A stretch of 64,000 bases of DNA from Planctomycetota bacterium (lineage in GTDB: Bacteria; Planctomycetota; Phycisphaerae; Tepidisphaerales; Tepidisphaeraceae): contig JBCDCH010000006.1 of assembly GCA_039182125.1 (NCBI GenBank), positions 25,641-89,640 of the forward strand, given 5' to 3'. The translations under genes and the position numbers were made by a program. Below the pieces are notes generated by a model. It did no database searches. It was not told the origin of the DNA and was given only the letters and a program-made list of their open reading frames with translations. Below are positions 49,823 to 58,375 of the stretch, piece by piece; the stretch's first letter is position 1, and every line of letters begins with the position of its first letter.

Positions 49823-50544
49823 TAGGGATGCAGGAACGGCAAGTCGTTCCGCGCCTGATCGACTTCGGTGATGTCGATGTCGTGCAGCACCACCGTTTCA
49901 TCCGCGCCTGCGTCGGCGACGATTTCGCCGAGCGGGTTCACGATGATGCTTCGGCCTGGGTACTCGACGTAGGGGTCCTTGCCGCAGCGGTTGCAACCGA
50001 TGACCCAGGCCTGGTTCTCGATCGCCCTTGCGGTGAGCAGGGTGAGCCAGTGATGCACGCGGGTCGCCGGCCAGTTGGCGACGTTGATCAGCACCTGCGC
50101 ACCGAGCAGCGCGGGTTCCCGGTACACCTGCGGATGGCGGAGGTCGTAGCAGATCGACGGGGCGAATTTCACGCCGTCGATCTCGGCGACGACCGCCTCG
50201 GTGCCGGCCGGGTAGTGCTTGGCTTCGTCAACCAACACGAACGGCTTGCGCTTGGCATACCGCACGATCTCGCCATCGGCGTTGGCGATGACGCACTGGT
50301 TCCGCCCGTCGGCCACGACGCCGGCAATGACGGTGCAGTTCCGCTCGGCGGCCAACTCCCGAACGAACGTCGCCGAGTCGCCCTCGGTGCTCACCGACTT
50401 GCGCATCGTGAAGCCGACCTCGCACATCTCGGGCATCACGATCACCGACCCGGCCGGCACGTCGGTGGTGAGTCGGCGCAGATTCGCGTAGTTGGCCGGC
50501 TTGTCGTGCCAGATCGTGTCGGGTTGCACCAGCGCGATTCGCAT
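49822..50544 (-). CDS. Carbon-nitrogen hydrolase (nitrilase family, omega-amidase-like)
   Basis: A 240-residue hydrolase with the nitrilase-superfamily triad: Glu in VIVMPEMCEVGF (about 43), Lys in YAKRKPF, and Cys in FAPSICYDLRHP. Length and the NVANWPATRVHHWLTLLTAR segment fit the YafV/omega-amidase branch, which deaminates 2-oxoglutaramate-type amides, but the substrate is inferred only. ATG 50544 (MRIALVQPDTIWHDKPANY) lies six bases after TATGGT. Upstream in-frame sequence belongs to the divergent glycosyltransferase gene. Confidence 0.86.
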   Translation of the reverse strand: MRIALVQPDTIWHDKPANYANLRRLTTDVPAGSVIVMPEMCEVGFTMRKSVSTEGDSATFVRELAAERNCTVIAGVVADGRNQCVIANADGEIVRYAKRKPFVLVDEAKHYPAGTEAVVAEIDGVKFAPSICYDLRHPQVYREPALLGAQVLINVANWPATRVHHWLTLLTARAIENQAWVIGCNRCGKDPYVEYPGRSIIVNPLGEIVADAGADETVVLHDIDITEVDQARNDLPFLHP

Positions 50545-50550
50545 CGGTTC

Positions 50551-50560
50551 ACCATAGACT
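50551..50560. promoter_or_regulatory. Second bidirectional promoter core with overlapping -10 elements
   Basis: ACCATAGACT carries plus-strand -10 TAGACT (50555-50560), ten bases before ATG 50571, and minus-strand -10 TATGGT (50556-50551), six bases before ATG 50544. It is nearly identical to the core at 32724-32733 and shares the flanks CACC and GT. Confidence 0.55.
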
Positions 50561-50570
50561 GTCGGCGTCG

Positions 50571-51842
50571 ATGTTCCGGCCGAATGTGCATGACGATCGG
50601 TTGCCGAAAGCCGCGCTGGCGGTGTTGCTGCTGGTCGCGTTGGTGCTGCGGGTCGGGTGGGGTCTGACGCGGTCGGACGATCTCTCGGCGTTACCGGACC
50701 AACAGGAGTACGTCGCCATCGCCGAGTCGCTGTTGGCCGGAGAAGGGTTGGCGTTTTCGGATGAGCGGTTCGGGCAGGTGGTTCGGGCGTACCGGATGCC
50801 GGGGTATCCGCTACTGATCGCGGCATGCGGGACGAACCTCACCGTGGTGCGGATCGTCCAGGCATTCATCGACACGTCGTCGGTGTTGGCGGTGGTATTG
50901 CTCGCGTGGCGTTTCCTGCCGGCGAAATGGTCGATCGTCGCGGGGTGGTTCACGGCGTTGAATCCGTTTCTGATTTTCTTCAGTGCGTTGATCCTCACCG
51001 AGACGCTGTTCATCGCGCTGCTGCTGTGGGGCGCCGCGTTGTGTTGCTGTGTTTGGCGGCGGTCGGGTGGATGGTGGATCGGTGCGTTGATCCTCGCGCT
51101 CTCAATCCTGGTCCGGCCGGCGGGGATCGGGCTGCCGTTGATGATCGCCGGGTTCGCGGTGGTGTTGCACAACCGACATCCGTTCAACGCCGGCAGTCGG
51201 TTCCCGATCCCGCCGGTGGCGACGGTCGCCCTGCTCATGGCGCTGGTCCTCACGCCTTGGACGCTGCGCAACTGGCACGTCGTCGGCGAGCCGATCCCGA
51301 CCACGACCAACTCCGGCGTCACCCTCTACGACGGACTCAACCCAGACGCGACTGGGGCCAGTGATCAGACGGTATTGCAGATGATGCCGCAGTTGCGCCG
51401 GATGACGGAGGTCGAGCGCCACCAGTATCTGGCCGGCCGGGCGAAACTCTTCGTCGCCGAACACCCCTGGCGCGTCGCCGAACTGACCGTGGTGAAGGCG
51501 GCCAGAACGTGGAGCCCGATCCCGCTCAGCGCCGACTTCGGTGGGCGAATGCTTTATGTAATCATCGCAGCAGCGTGGGCAATTCCGCTGTTTTTACTGA
51601 CGATCGTGGGCGTGGTTCGGGGCCGATTGGCGTGGTCGACGATCGTGTTTCTGCTTTTACCGGCGGTGTATGTGACGTTGGTGCATGCGGTGACGGTGGG
51701 TTCGCTGCGTTATCGGTTGCCGGCCGAGCCGTTTCTGGGGATCATCGCGGCCGCGGGACTGCACGCCCTGATCCAAGCCCGTGGCCAATCCGCGCCAACT
51801 CCCGAGTCGATCGAAGTCTCGGCGGATAGCAACACTGCATGA
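50571..51842 (+). CDS. GT-C fold membrane glycosyltransferase (family 39-like)
   Basis: A 423-residue polytopic protein with about ten membrane spans. The first periplasmic loop carries DQQEYVAIAESLLAGEGLAF and YRMPGYPLL, the Asp-containing pattern of dolichyl/undecaprenyl-phosphate sugar transferases (PMT_2/GT39/ArnT type). ALNPFLIFFSALILTETLF and LRNWHVVGEPIPTTTNSGV are also typical. It probably glycosylates an envelope lipid or protein using a lipid-linked sugar. The stop overlaps the start of the AsmA-like gene (ATGA at 51839-51842), so the two are coupled. Confidence 0.82.
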   Translation: MFRPNVHDDRLPKAALAVLLLVALVLRVGWGLTRSDDLSALPDQQEYVAIAESLLAGEGLAFSDERFGQVVRAYRMPGYPLLIAACGTNLTVVRIVQAFIDTSSVLAVVLLAWRFLPAKWSIVAGWFTALNPFLIFFSALILTETLFIALLLWGAALCCCVWRRSGGWWIGALILALSILVRPAGIGLPLMIAGFAVVLHNRHPFNAGSRFPIPPVATVALLMALVLTPWTLRNWHVVGEPIPTTTNSGVTLYDGLNPDATGASDQTVLQMMPQLRRMTEVERHQYLAGRAKLFVAEHPWRVAELTVVKAARTWSPIPLSADFGGRMLYVIIAAAWAIPLFLLTIVGVVRGRLAWSTIVFLLLPAVYVTLVHAVTVGSLRYRLPAEPFLGIIAAAGLHALIQARGQSAPTPESIEVSADSNTA

Positions 51843-54800
51843 GTATCACGGACCGCCCATCCTCGTCGACCATCCTGAACACCGCATGGCGGCGTTCATT
51901 GGCGGCGCGGCCGCGAAAACCGTTGCGACGGCGGATCGTCCGATGGATCGCGGCGTTGGCGTTGCTGTTGCTCATCGGCGGCTACCTGTTCGTGACCGAC
52001 GCCGAGCGGGTCCGACGCTTTGCACAAGATCTGCTGGCCAACACCACGCAGAGTGACGTGCAGATCGGCAAGGCCGACCTCGGGCTGTTCACCGGATTGC
52101 AACTCCAGGACGTGCAGATGCGCGTGCCCGGCGATGACACACCGGTCTTGCGGGCGCGATCGGTCCGGCTGTCGCTGGACTGGGCGGCGCTCATCGGCGG
52201 TCGTGTGGCGGCGAAACAGATCGTTGCCGTCGAGCCGGCCCTTCGGCTCTCGGAATCCGAAACCACCGGACAGTGGAACTTCGCCCCGCTGCTCGCCGGA
52301 GGAGCCGACGATGGACCGACCGAACCCACTCGTGCACCTGATCAGTTGCCCGCCTTCCTCCTGCGTGGCGGTGTCGTCGAAGTGGCCCGGCGTGATGCCG
52401 ATGGCAACGACGAAGTCATCGGCACCGTAAGCGTCGAGGGCCAACTCACCCCCGAAGAGAGCGGGATCTACGCCTTTAACATCCGCACCCGGGGCAACGA
52501 AGAGCGCGGCCCTGCGGCATCCGGCACCATCGACCTGGACAACGGCGAGATGGCCGCCCAAGTCGCCAACTTCACGCTCGGCTCCGATGTTCAAGCGGTG
52601 CTGCCGGAGCGTGTTCGACAGTGGTGGGAACGGCTGGAAGTGGCCGGCCGGATCGACGTGCCGACCGTCCGCTACCGGTTCAAGACACCCCGCCAGCAGA
52701 ATGCCGGCTTCGAGGTCGTGGTGGAATTGGTCGACGGCACGATCAAGGTGCCGATGGAGGCGTGGAACAGCCAACGCGACATCGATGCCCGGATTTGGCT
52801 TGCGCATTTGGCCGGGCAGCTTCCGGGCGGTGCGGGAGACCCGGCGGTGTCCGCGTTTCTGCCGCCGCCGGTGATGCTTGAAAGCGTGACTGGAACATTC
52901 CGCTTTACCGACTCGTCGGTCACGATCGACCCGCTCATCGGAAAACTCGAAGGTTCGCCGGTGGAGATCCACGGCCGGGCCGACGGGTATGGGCTCGACA
53001 GCCCGGCTTTGTTTACCGTCTCGACCCCACGGACGTTCCGATTGCCCCCAGAGCCGGCTTACATCTCCGGCATGCCCCGGCAGGTTCGCGAAGCCTACCA
53101 CCGGTTCCGACCGTCGGGCGTGGCCGAACTTGAACTCACGCTCCAACGCAAACAGCGCGGCGGTCGTGTCCGCATCGGCGGCGACATCACCATCATCGAC
53201 GGCAATTTCGCGTTCCACCGCCTGCCCTACCCCATCCGCAACGCGACCGGCACCATCTCCTTCGGTACCGACGTTCACACCGACGACGACGTGCTGAGCG
53301 TGACCGAACTGGTCGGCTTCGGGCCCGTCGGATCGCCCAACGAAACCGCGCGCGTTTCGGTCAACGGGCAGATCCGGCCGCTGCGGCGCTATGCCGGTGT
53401 CGACTTCACCATCACCGGCGAAAACGTCACGACGACCGAACTGCTCCGGTCCGCACTGCCCGGCCCGGTACAACAAACGTTCCGCGCGTTCGACGTGCCC
53501 GACGACGACGAAATCCCGCAAGTCACCGGCGACTTCAACTGCACGCTGCTGCGGACGCCGGGACGTGAAGGTCGTTGGAACATTGTCACGACGCTCAACA
53601 TCCGCGACGGCGTCGGGCGGTTCCAACAGTTCCCCTACCCACTCAAGAAGCTCAACGGCTTTCTCCGCGTCGAACGCAATCGGGCCATTCTTCAGGAAAT
53701 CACCACCGAGCACGAAGGCGGCACCGCCACCATCGACGGCGTGATCCGCTTCGACGCGTTGCCCGACGGCAGCCGGCCGGTTCGGCCGACACTGAGCCTG
53801 ACCGCGCGCAACCTGCCACTCGACGAGGCCATCGAGGAGGCTTTGACCGATGAACAGGCCGATGCCCTGCGCAAGCTGAACCCCGGGGGCCGGTTCGACC
53901 TCGACGGCACCATCGGCACCGACGCCGATCACCGGCCCACCTTTGACCTGACCGCCATCGTCCGCGACGGCTCACTCAACCCACTCGGCGGCGAGTTCGC
54001 CACACGGCTCGACATGGCGAGCCTGCGACTTCGGCCCGACACGATCGACTTCCGCGGGCAAAACCAAATTCTCCGTGCCGAAGGGTCGGTGAAGTTTCCG
54101 CCACAGCGGTCGGCGATGTTGGACGTCGATGTGACGGCGGTCGGTCTGGAGTTGACCGACGAACTGCGGGCGGACTTGCCGGAGACGGCGCGACTCGCCT
54201 GGGAGTGGCTGGACTTGATGGGCACGACCGATGCCGTGCTCGACTACAGCGGGCCGCTCGACGGCGAAGACGCCGACTTCAAGCTCACGCTCGATCCTCT
54301 CGGCTTACGGGTCAAGCCCGAGGCGATCCCGTACCAACTCGAAAACGTCCGCGGCCGGGTGATCGTCATGCCCGACCTGGTCGAGTTCGAGAACGTCACC
54401 GCGAGTAAGCCCAACGGTGTCGCGCTAGGTTTGTCCGGACGCGGCGTGACGATCCACGAATCCGACGGCACCAATCGCACGCAGTGGGAGCTCGCCTTGA
54501 GGGCGACCGACGTCCCGGTCGAGGAGGAACTGATCGTCGCCCTGCCCGAAGCGCTGGCCGAACTGGCGACGGAACTGTCGCTCGCCGGCCGGCTGGACGT
54601 CGACCTGCCGGACCTGCGGATCGTGCCGGGCGAGGAAGAGGACGAGCCGGACATCACTTTTTCGGGCAGCGTCGGTGGCGATGACCTCGGGTTCGACATC
54701 GGCGTGCTGGTTGAGAACGCGGACGGCGAGTTCGTGGTGACTCGTGCGTCGGTGGCCGGCGGTAAGCTCAAGCTCCTCGACGCCACCGCGACGGCCACAT

Positions 54801-55531
54801 CGCTCACCGTCAGCGGCCGGCCGGCCGGCGACCTCTCGGTCGACGTCGACCTGCCCGAAGACAGCGACGTCCTGAACATGACCAACCTGCGCGGCCAATG
54901 GTGCGGCGGACAACTCGCCGGCAACGGCACCCTGCGAGTTCCAGAGGACGGCCCGCAGAACTACCTGCTCGATCTGACGCTTCACCAGGCGGACGTCGCG
55001 ACACTGGCCGGCGGGGTCGAACTCGGCGCGGGCGACGAACCGATCACCGCCCAACTCACCGCGAGTCTCACCGCCGAGGGCGTGCTCGGCGATCCGCGCA
55101 GCCGACGCGGACGGGGAGACCTGGCAATCGTCGGCAACCGCGGCGGCCGATTGGTCAAGCTCCCGCTCATGATCGGCCTCGTGCAGGTCATCAACCTCGC
55201 CTTCCCCGACGACAACGCTTTCACCGACGCGACCGCCGCCTACGCCCTGAGCGGCGATCAACTCGTCCTCGAATCGTTCGAACTCAGCGGCGGCGATGTC
55301 GCGCTGCGCGGCAACGGCAGCATCGACTTCGACACACGCGACGTCGCGCTGATCATCACCACCGCCAACCGCGGCCTGGACCGCATGCCCGTGCTCGGCG
55401 GCTTGATCGGCGGGGCCAGGGACGAGCTGCTCACCATCCGCATCAACGGCAAGCTCGAGAAGCCCGAGGTCCGCGCGGTGCCGCTCAACACGTTCCAGAC
55501 AACCGTCGACGAAGTCCTACGCGGCCGGTAA
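51839..55531 (+). CDS. Giant AsmA/TamB-like envelope protein
   Basis: The 1,230-residue protein has one N-terminal membrane anchor (about 32-50: RWIAALALLLLIGGYLFVT) and a long periplasmic part. It opens with the AsmA-type block IGKADLGLFTGLQLQDVQMR and VLRARSVRLSLDWAALIGGR and is built of repeating beta strands (GTIDLDNGEM, LRLRPDTIDFRGQNQ). The C-terminal ~250 residues (GQWCGGQLAGNGTLRV..., LPLMIGLVQVINLAFPDD, ALRGNGSIDFDTRDVALII) match the AsmA/DUF3971 end. Such proteins form lipid-conducting grooves between inner and outer membranes (family knowledge). It is coupled to the glycosyltransferase by an ATGA overlap. Confidence 0.82.
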   Translation: MSITDRPSSSTILNTAWRRSLAARPRKPLRRRIVRWIAALALLLLIGGYLFVTDAERVRRFAQDLLANTTQSDVQIGKADLGLFTGLQLQDVQMRVPGDDTPVLRARSVRLSLDWAALIGGRVAAKQIVAVEPALRLSESETTGQWNFAPLLAGGADDGPTEPTRAPDQLPAFLLRGGVVEVARRDADGNDEVIGTVSVEGQLTPEESGIYAFNIRTRGNEERGPAASGTIDLDNGEMAAQVANFTLGSDVQAVLPERVRQWWERLEVAGRIDVPTVRYRFKTPRQQNAGFEVVVELVDGTIKVPMEAWNSQRDIDARIWLAHLAGQLPGGAGDPAVSAFLPPPVMLESVTGTFRFTDSSVTIDPLIGKLEGSPVEIHGRADGYGLDSPALFTVSTPRTFRLPPEPAYISGMPRQVREAYHRFRPSGVAELELTLQRKQRGGRVRIGGDITIIDGNFAFHRLPYPIRNATGTISFGTDVHTDDDVLSVTELVGFGPVGSPNETARVSVNGQIRPLRRYAGVDFTITGENVTTTELLRSALPGPVQQTFRAFDVPDDDEIPQVTGDFNCTLLRTPGREGRWNIVTTLNIRDGVGRFQQFPYPLKKLNGFLRVERNRAILQEITTEHEGGTATIDGVIRFDALPDGSRPVRPTLSLTARNLPLDEAIEEALTDEQADALRKLNPGGRFDLDGTIGTDADHRPTFDLTAIVRDGSLNPLGGEFATRLDMASLRLRPDTIDFRGQNQILRAEGSVKFPPQRSAMLDVDVTAVGLELTDELRADLPETARLAWEWLDLMGTTDAVLDYSGPLDGEDADFKLTLDPLGLRVKPEAIPYQLENVRGRVIVMPDLVEFENVTASKPNGVALGLSGRGVTIHESDGTNRTQWELALRATDVPVEEELIVALPEALAELATELSLAGRLDVDLPDLRIVPGEEEDEPDITFSGSVGGDDLGFDIGVLVENADGEFVVTRASVAGGKLKLLDATATATSLTVSGRPAGDLSVDVDLPEDSDVLNMTNLRGQWCGGQLAGNGTLRVPEDGPQNYLLDLTLHQADVATLAGGVELGAGDEPITAQLTASLTAEGVLGDPRSRRGRGDLAIVGNRGGRLVKLPLMIGLVQVINLAFPDDNAFTDATAAYALSGDQLVLESFELSGGDVALRGNGSIDFDTRDVALIITTANRGLDRMPVLGGLIGGARDELLTIRINGKLEKPEVRAVPLNTFQTTVDEVLRGR

Positions 55532-55584
55532 CCGATTTCCCCAACCCGGACCGGCCAAGCGTGTCTAGCCCATTGAGGCCATTT

Positions 55585-56574
55585 ATGAAGCAGAAACCGC
55601 GATTTCGTTGGGCCACTGCGGCGATCACCGCAGTGCTGGCCCTGTCGTTCTCTGGAATTTCCTACGCCCAGGATCGGCCCCGCGAACGATCGTCGGCCCG
55701 CACCGAACGGCAGCGCTATGAGCGTCCGTCACAGCGCCAAAACCGCCCCCAAGCCCGGCCGACGCAGCGAACCCAACGCATCGAACAACAGCGGTCACAG
55801 AGCCGAGCAAGGGCTCAGTCGACGGTGCGGCAACAACGGGCACAAGTCCAGCAACGACAGCGGTCGTCTTCCGTCCGTCAGCGTGACCGTTTCCGCAACG
55901 ATCGCACCGACTTCGATCGTCGTGCGCGGCAGAGCCGGGAGTTCGACCGCCGCGACCGGGATTTCCGGCCCAACGTCCGTCGGTCCGACAGCTCCCGGTT
56001 CCGGAACTCATCGCGGAACTATCGCGGCTTCAACAATCGTTTCGACAACAGGCGGTTCGATGATTTCCGCCGATTCGACAATCGCCGGTTCAACAGTCGC
56101 TTCGGCGACAGGCGGTTCGATCGCTTCCGCGGCAGCTTCCGGTATAGCGACTTCCGCCGGTCCAACTCACGATTCACGTTCAGCCTGAGCTACAACGACT
56201 ACGGCTATTACAACCGCCACTTCCGCGGGAACTACGGCTACTTCGGACGCCGATATGCGTCGCCCTTCCGCAGCTATTACGGTTCGTACTTCGGCGGGCC
56301 GTACTACGGCTTCGGGCGTCACTACCGGACGACCGCGTCACGCTTCCATTTCGGTTCCTTCGGCAACCGCTTCGACAGGGATTTCCGGTTCAGTTACGAC
56401 TATTTCGACCGGTCGATCCATCGGTCGCCGCGCCGCGTGATCCATCCGGTGCGGCGTGATTTCGGCTTCTTCGGAAAGACGTACTCGCGGCCGTATTACC
56501 CCGTCTACGACCGGCTCGGCTGTTACCCGACCGGCATCTACAGCTTCGGGGTTCGGTTCCAGTTCAACTGGTAG
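55585..56574 (+). CDS. Secreted arginine/aromatic-rich low-complexity protein
   Basis: A 329-residue protein with a clean signal peptide (MKQKPRFRWATAAITAVLAL...ISYAQ). Residues 30-130 are Arg/Gln/Ser-rich (RQRAQVQQRQRSSSVRQRDR). Residues 130-200 repeat FDNRRFDDFRRFDNRRF-like units. Residues 200-329 are Tyr/Phe/Gly/Arg-rich (NDYGYYNRHFRGNYGYFGRR). Acidic residues are few, so the pI must be very high. No catalytic motif, sorting tail or known fold is seen. The aromatic-plus-arginine composition suits condensation, polyanion binding or a matrix role (inference). It follows the AsmA-like gene by 53 bases on the same strand. Confidence 0.7.
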   Translation: MKQKPRFRWATAAITAVLALSFSGISYAQDRPRERSSARTERQRYERPSQRQNRPQARPTQRTQRIEQQRSQSRARAQSTVRQQRAQVQQRQRSSSVRQRDRFRNDRTDFDRRARQSREFDRRDRDFRPNVRRSDSSRFRNSSRNYRGFNNRFDNRRFDDFRRFDNRRFNSRFGDRRFDRFRGSFRYSDFRRSNSRFTFSLSYNDYGYYNRHFRGNYGYFGRRYASPFRSYYGSYFGGPYYGFGRHYRTTASRFHFGSFGNRFDRDFRFSYDYFDRSIHRSPRRVIHPVRRDFGFFGKTYSRPYYPVYDRLGCYPTGIYSFGVRFQFNW

Positions 56575-56578
56575 TTCG

Positions 56579-56584
56579 TAGACT
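56579..56584 (+). promoter_or_regulatory. -10 element TAGACT of asnB
   Basis: TAGACT, the same hexamer as at 32728 and 50555, ends nine bases before the asnB GTG. Confidence 0.4.
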
Positions 56585-56593
56585 CCGGCCACG

Positions 56594-58369
56594 GTGTGTG
56601 GCTTTGCCGGCATTCTCTCCTTCGCAACACCGCCAGACCCGGCGGTGTTGCGTCGTATGGGCAGCGCTCTGGCTCATCGCGGGCCCGATGGCGAGGGCAT
56701 CTGGCACGACCAACATTGCGGCCTCGCCCATCGCCGCCTCGCCATCCTCGACCCCGACCCCCGCAGCGATCAGCCGTTCGTCGAGGAAGGCCCGGACGGA
56801 CTCCACGTCCTCGCCTACAACGGCGAGATCTACAACCACCGCGAACTGCGCAAAGAGCTGCCCGGCGAATGGCGCACGCAGAGCGACACCGAGACGCTGA
56901 TCCGCGCGCTACGCACCTGGGGCATCGACGCCGTGAGCAAGCTCGACGGCATGTTCGCGTTCGCGTGGTGGAACGGACAAACGCTGGTGCTGGCACGGGA
57001 CCCGGTGGGGCAAAAGCCGTTGTACTACACCGGCGGCCCAACGGTGCGCTTCGGCAGTGAACTGCGGGCGGTTCGAACCGACGAGCCGATGGCGACGGAC
57101 ATACTCGCGGACTACCTGCGGTTCGGGTACGTGCCGTTCGATCGCACAACATTCGCGGGCATCCACAAGCTGTTGCCCGGGCACACGCTAACCGTGGGCG
57201 GGGAACAGTCCCCACGGCTACGCCACCAACGCTACGAGCTCGACCATCAGCCGACCGGGACCGTCCGCGAGGCGGTCGAAACTGCTGTCGGGAAGCGCCT
57301 GCTCTCCGACGTCCCCCTCGGTGTGTTGCTCTCGGGCGGGGTCGATTCGTCCATTGTCGCTGCGTGCGCTCGGAAGCACGGGCCGGTCAGCACGTTCTGC
57401 ATCGGCTTCGACGATCCACGCTATGACGAGCGCGGCCCGGCCCGACGCGTTGCCCAGCACCTTGGCACCGATCACCACGACGCGACGATCACGCCCACCA
57501 TCGCGGACGACCTGCCCAAACTCGTCCGCGTCTTCGGTGAGCCCTTCGCCGACTCGTCCGCCCTGCCGACGCATTACCTCTCACGCTTCGTCCGCCAGCA
57601 CGTCAAGGTCGCCCTCGGCGGCGACGGGGGTGACGAACTCTTCGGTGGTTACGAGCGCTACCGCGCCTTCGCCGCTTCATACAGACTGCAATGGCTACGC
57701 GGCCTCGCACCGCTGGCCAACCTATTGCCTGGCTCGCACCCGAAGTCGAAAACGAGCAAGCTCAAACGCTTCGCAGCGGGACTGCAGCTCGACGCCGTCA
57801 CACGTTACCTGTCGTTCGTTGCTCTGTTCGATGAGCCGACGATTCAAGTTCTGCTACCGAATGCGAACCGCGTTGCGGAGCAACGCAGCTACACGCTGCT
57901 GAGCGATTTGCTCGAGACGAATCCACCCGCGAATGCGGTGATGAAGTTCGACCGCACAACCTACCTCCCCGACGACCTGCTCACGAAAGTCGATCGCGCT
58001 TCGATGCTGCATGGCCTCGAAGTGCGGAGTCCGTTCATGGACAAACGCTTGCTTGCCTGGGCGGCCTCGAACTCGCCGCGGCTCGGCAAGCGTGATCTGC
58101 GCGAGGCGTTCGGTGCCGACTTGCCGAAGGAAGTCTTCACCCGCCGCAAGATGGGGTTTGCCCTGCCGATCGGCGACTGGTTTCGCGTCGACCTGCGTGC
58201 CATGCTCCACGATCATGTCCTCCGCCCCAATGGCTTCTGCGGCACGCACCTGCACATGCCCGTCGTACAACGATTCATCGAAGAGCACGAAACCCGCAAG
58301 CTCGATCACAGCCAACGCCTCTACGCACTGCTATTCGCGGAAGTGTGGTGGGACGAACACGCCCGCTGA
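56594..58369 (+). CDS. asnB: Asparagine synthase (glutamine-hydrolysing) with an internal repeat-encoded segment
   Basis: A 591-residue amidotransferase. GTG 56594 is fixed by the catalytic Cys 2 (MCGFAGILSF). The N-terminal glutaminase has HRGPDGEG and YNGEIYNHRELR; the synthetase has PPi-loop LLSGGVDSSIVAA (about 246) and LGGDGGDELFGGYERY. AsnB-like enzymes make asparagine or amidate sugars and peptides in surface-polysaccharide loci, and either is possible here. Residues ~424-432 (NRVAEQRSY) are translated from a 26-bp copy of the repeat at 48751, in a stretch where the family varies. TAGACT lies nine bases upstream. Confidence 0.92.
   Translation: MCGFAGILSFATPPDPAVLRRMGSALAHRGPDGEGIWHDQHCGLAHRRLAILDPDPRSDQPFVEEGPDGLHVLAYNGEIYNHRELRKELPGEWRTQSDTETLIRALRTWGIDAVSKLDGMFAFAWWNGQTLVLARDPVGQKPLYYTGGPTVRFGSELRAVRTDEPMATDILADYLRFGYVPFDRTTFAGIHKLLPGHTLTVGGEQSPRLRHQRYELDHQPTGTVREAVETAVGKRLLSDVPLGVLLSGGVDSSIVAACARKHGPVSTFCIGFDDPRYDERGPARRVAQHLGTDHHDATITPTIADDLPKLVRVFGEPFADSSALPTHYLSRFVRQHVKVALGGDGGDELFGGYERYRAFAASYRLQWLRGLAPLANLLPGSHPKSKTSKLKRFAAGLQLDAVTRYLSFVALFDEPTIQVLLPNANRVAEQRSYTLLSDLLETNPPANAVMKFDRTTYLPDDLLTKVDRASMLHGLEVRSPFMDKRLLAWAASNSPRLGKRDLREAFGADLPKEVFTRRKMGFALPIGDWFRVDLRAMLHDHVLRPNGFCGTHLHMPVVQRFIEEHETRKLDHSQRLYALLFAEVWWDEHAR
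57865..57890 (+). repeat. Single repeat arm embedded in the asnB coding sequence
   Basis: These 26 bases are identical to 48751-48776. They are read in frame through codons for N-R-V-A-E-Q-R-S, preserving the open frame of asnB. Confidence 0.92.
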
Positions 58370-58375
58370 ACACGC

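Noticed and set aside
51896..53932. Long minus-strand frame (678 codons) opposite the AsmA-like gene
   Set aside because: It is an artefact of GC-rich third positions; the plus-strand protein has a membrane anchor and AsmA motifs, and this frame has none.
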